From contig NZ_JAMBOR010000027.1 of the NCBI RefSeq assembly GCF_023715845.1, forward strand, positions 1 to 44,168: a stretch of DNA of 44,168 bases, in the 5' to 3' direction. This stretch comes from Fictibacillus phosphorivorans. Lineage in GTDB: Bacteria; Bacillota; Bacilli; Bacillales; Fictibacillaceae. Of this stretch, positions 42,949-44,168 are shown piece after piece; the stretch's first letter is position 1; every line of letters begins with the position of its first letter. A program made the position numbers and the translations under genes. The notes under the pieces were generated by a model that made no database searches, was not told where the DNA came from, and saw nothing but the letters and a program-made list of their open reading frames with translations.

Positions 42949-43815
42949 ATGGACGATATTTTACGGCCTCTATATCAGGAAAGAGCTAGCAACGAAAATA
43001 CATTAGGTGTTTTAGATGTTGAGAAGACAAAAACATTTAGCCCAGGTACTGATCACTTTGACAGTGTTCTTCTTATAATAGTAAAAGAATTTGATCAGCC
43101 ATGGATGATCAAACATTATGAGTACCAATCCGGTTCAGCAGCTCTGCATGTTGTAACGGAAGAGCTATTGAATTCGTGGCTCATGCTAGGTACAAATAAA
43201 AGAGCGGTCGACTGGGTAATGAATGGAAAAGTACTATTTAACCGAAATGAATACATAACAAGGTTAAGGGACAGACTTCATGAATTTCCGGCAGAGGAAC
43301 GAACACATAAGATCGGTCTCGAGTTTGCCAAGCTCTTAAGACGTTACAATGACGGAAAGGAATTATTCCACTCTGGGCAATATCTTGATGCTTTCAATAA
43401 CATCATGCATGCTCTTCATCATTTAGCTCGTCTTTCTGTTATTGAGCATGGTTATTATCCGGAGGTAACCGTTTGGAATCAAGTAAAGATGATTCAACCT
43501 GAGATTTTCAAGCTTTATGAAGAGCTTGTAACAGGTGAAGAATCAATCGATAAAAGAATTGAACTTCTATTGCTCGCTTCAGAGTTTTCACTTTCATCTA
43601 AAACAAAACTAGGAGCAAACCATTTACTAAGCATCCTTAAACAAAAAGACGAATGGGCTTATCATGAGTTAATGGAGCATAGTGAAGTACAGGATTATGC
43701 GATCGACCTTCCGATGCTTCTTACCCATCTAAAAGATAAGGGATATATCAAGACGGTTAAGCGGGAAACGAAAAGCAAAAATCTATACCATCGTTATTAT
43801 GCGATAAAAGAATAA
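42949..43815 (+). CDS. ygxA: YgxA nucleotidyltransferase-like protein
   Basis: This 288-residue protein resembles YgxA, which has a nucleotidyltransferase-like N-terminal domain and a C-terminal helical part including SEFSLSSKTKLGANHLLSIL. No clear GS-x10-DxD catalytic motif is visible, so activity is doubtful. GGGAGATG lies upstream. In B. subtilis it sits immediately before rrnD, as it does here. Confidence 0.9.
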   Translation: MDDILRPLYQERASNENTLGVLDVEKTKTFSPGTDHFDSVLLIIVKEFDQPWMIKHYEYQSGSAALHVVTEELLNSWLMLGTNKRAVDWVMNGKVLFNRNEYITRLRDRLHEFPAEERTHKIGLEFAKLLRRYNDGKELFHSGQYLDAFNNIMHALHHLARLSVIEHGYYPEVTVWNQVKMIQPEIFKLYEELVTGEESIDKRIELLLLASEFSLSSKTKLGANHLLSILKQKDEWAYHELMEHSEVQDYAIDLPMLLTHLKDKGYIKTVKRETKSKNLYHRYYAIKE

Positions 43816-43834
43816 ACTTTTTTACGAAAAGGTG

Positions 43835-43864
43835 TTGACCTGTTAGTGAGTATCGTGCTATATT
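43835..43864 (+). promoter_or_regulatory. rRNA promoter P1
   Basis: TTGACC (43835-43840), an 18-bp spacer and TATATT (43859-43864) precede the rRNA operon by about 210 bp. Confidence 0.7.
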
Positions 43865-43927
43865 ATTTCTTGTCGCTGCGACACGCAGAAACATTGTTGC
43901 AGTTGGGAAACACGATAAAAAAACAGG

Positions 43928-43956
43928 TTGACATCTTATTTTTGAGATGTTATCCT
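43928..43956 (+). promoter_or_regulatory. rRNA promoter P2
   Basis: TTGACA (43928-43933), a 17-bp spacer and TATCCT (43951-43956) form the second of two tandem rRNA promoters, the arrangement usual in Bacillus. Confidence 0.75.
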
Positions 43957-43997
43957 AATAAAGTCGCCAAAACGAGCGACAAGCTTTAAACAAACAA

Positions 43998-44014
43998 GTT
44001 CTTTGAAAACTGAA
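43998..44014 (+). promoter_or_regulatory. rRNA leader antitermination (boxA-like) element
   Basis: GTTCTTTGAAAACTGAA is the conserved leader sequence found before 16S in Bacillus rRNA operons. It is inferred by resemblance. Confidence 0.55.
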
Positions 44015-44077
44015 CAAAAGCAAAGGTAAGGAATTAGAATTAATTCCGTCAGTAAGAAATTAGAGCAAGTCAAACAC

Positions 44078-44168
<91 letters not shown>

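Overview
The window is a chromosomal segment of an endospore-forming Bacillaceae species. Three small acid-soluble spore protein genes (sspK, sspE, sspH), a spore-cortex deacetylase (pdaA), Bacillus-type AGGAGG ribosome binding sites and close synteny with the B. subtilis yfk-yfj-yfh-yga region all point there. It is not B. subtilis itself: several genes are inserted, replaced or missing compared with the B. subtilis order as I recall it. Fictibacillus or a near relative is my guess, but the sequence alone does not prove the genus.

Layout. 1-8.2 kb: a partial gene at the left edge, yfkD, an HxlR regulator, radical-SAM yfkAB, a small SE1561-type protein, class I fumarase, pdaA, the rRNA methyltransferase rlmCD and a maltose-type O-acetyltransferase. 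8.2-20.8 kb (yfh region): a gene-free stretch packed with DnaA-box-like sites, tiny yfhD and yfhE, a GNAT acetyltransferase with an odd structured leader, an amidohydrolase, yfhF-type epimerase, cstA with its small partner, recX, two SDR dehydrogenases, yfhH, a YpzG-like gene, sspK, yfhJ, yfhP, mutY and yfhS. 20.9-33.8 kb (yga region): sspE, ntdP (ygaC), ABC exporter ygaD, a five-gene oligopeptide ABC transporter operon, a NERD protein, ygaE and gsaB. 34.1-43.8 kb: an ABC-2 transporter operon, an FMN reductase, a K+ channel, bcp (ygaF), sspH, an M29 aminopeptidase, a 2-hydroxyacid dehydrogenase, a PduO adenosyltransferase, perR, ygzB and ygxA. The window ends in the promoter, leader and first ~90 nt of a 16S rRNA gene, so this is the counterpart of the rrnD neighbourhood of B. 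subtilis.

How the genes work together. Several are spore functions (three SASPs, PdaA cortex modification). Others handle DNA repair (MutY, RecX) and peroxide stress (PerR with a near-perfect PerR box overlapping its own promoter region, and the Bcp peroxidase). Peptide supply is represented by the ABC importer operon, with a CodY-like box upstream, CstA and the aminopeptidase. The intergenic regions are unusually informative. They hold two tandem-repeat families (20-bp and 21-bp periods) and a dispersed GC-richer repeat in four copies that tend to sit where gene order departs from B. subtilis. There are also two candidate structured RNA regions (upstream of the GNAT gene and upstream of the ABC-2 operon) and the DnaA-box cluster.

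No CRISPR array, prophage, complete insertion sequence or obvious defence system is visible. The best candidates for something undescribed are the DnaA-box cluster at 8254-8391, the tRNA-like leader at 9600-9798 and the multi-hairpin region at 33852-33976.
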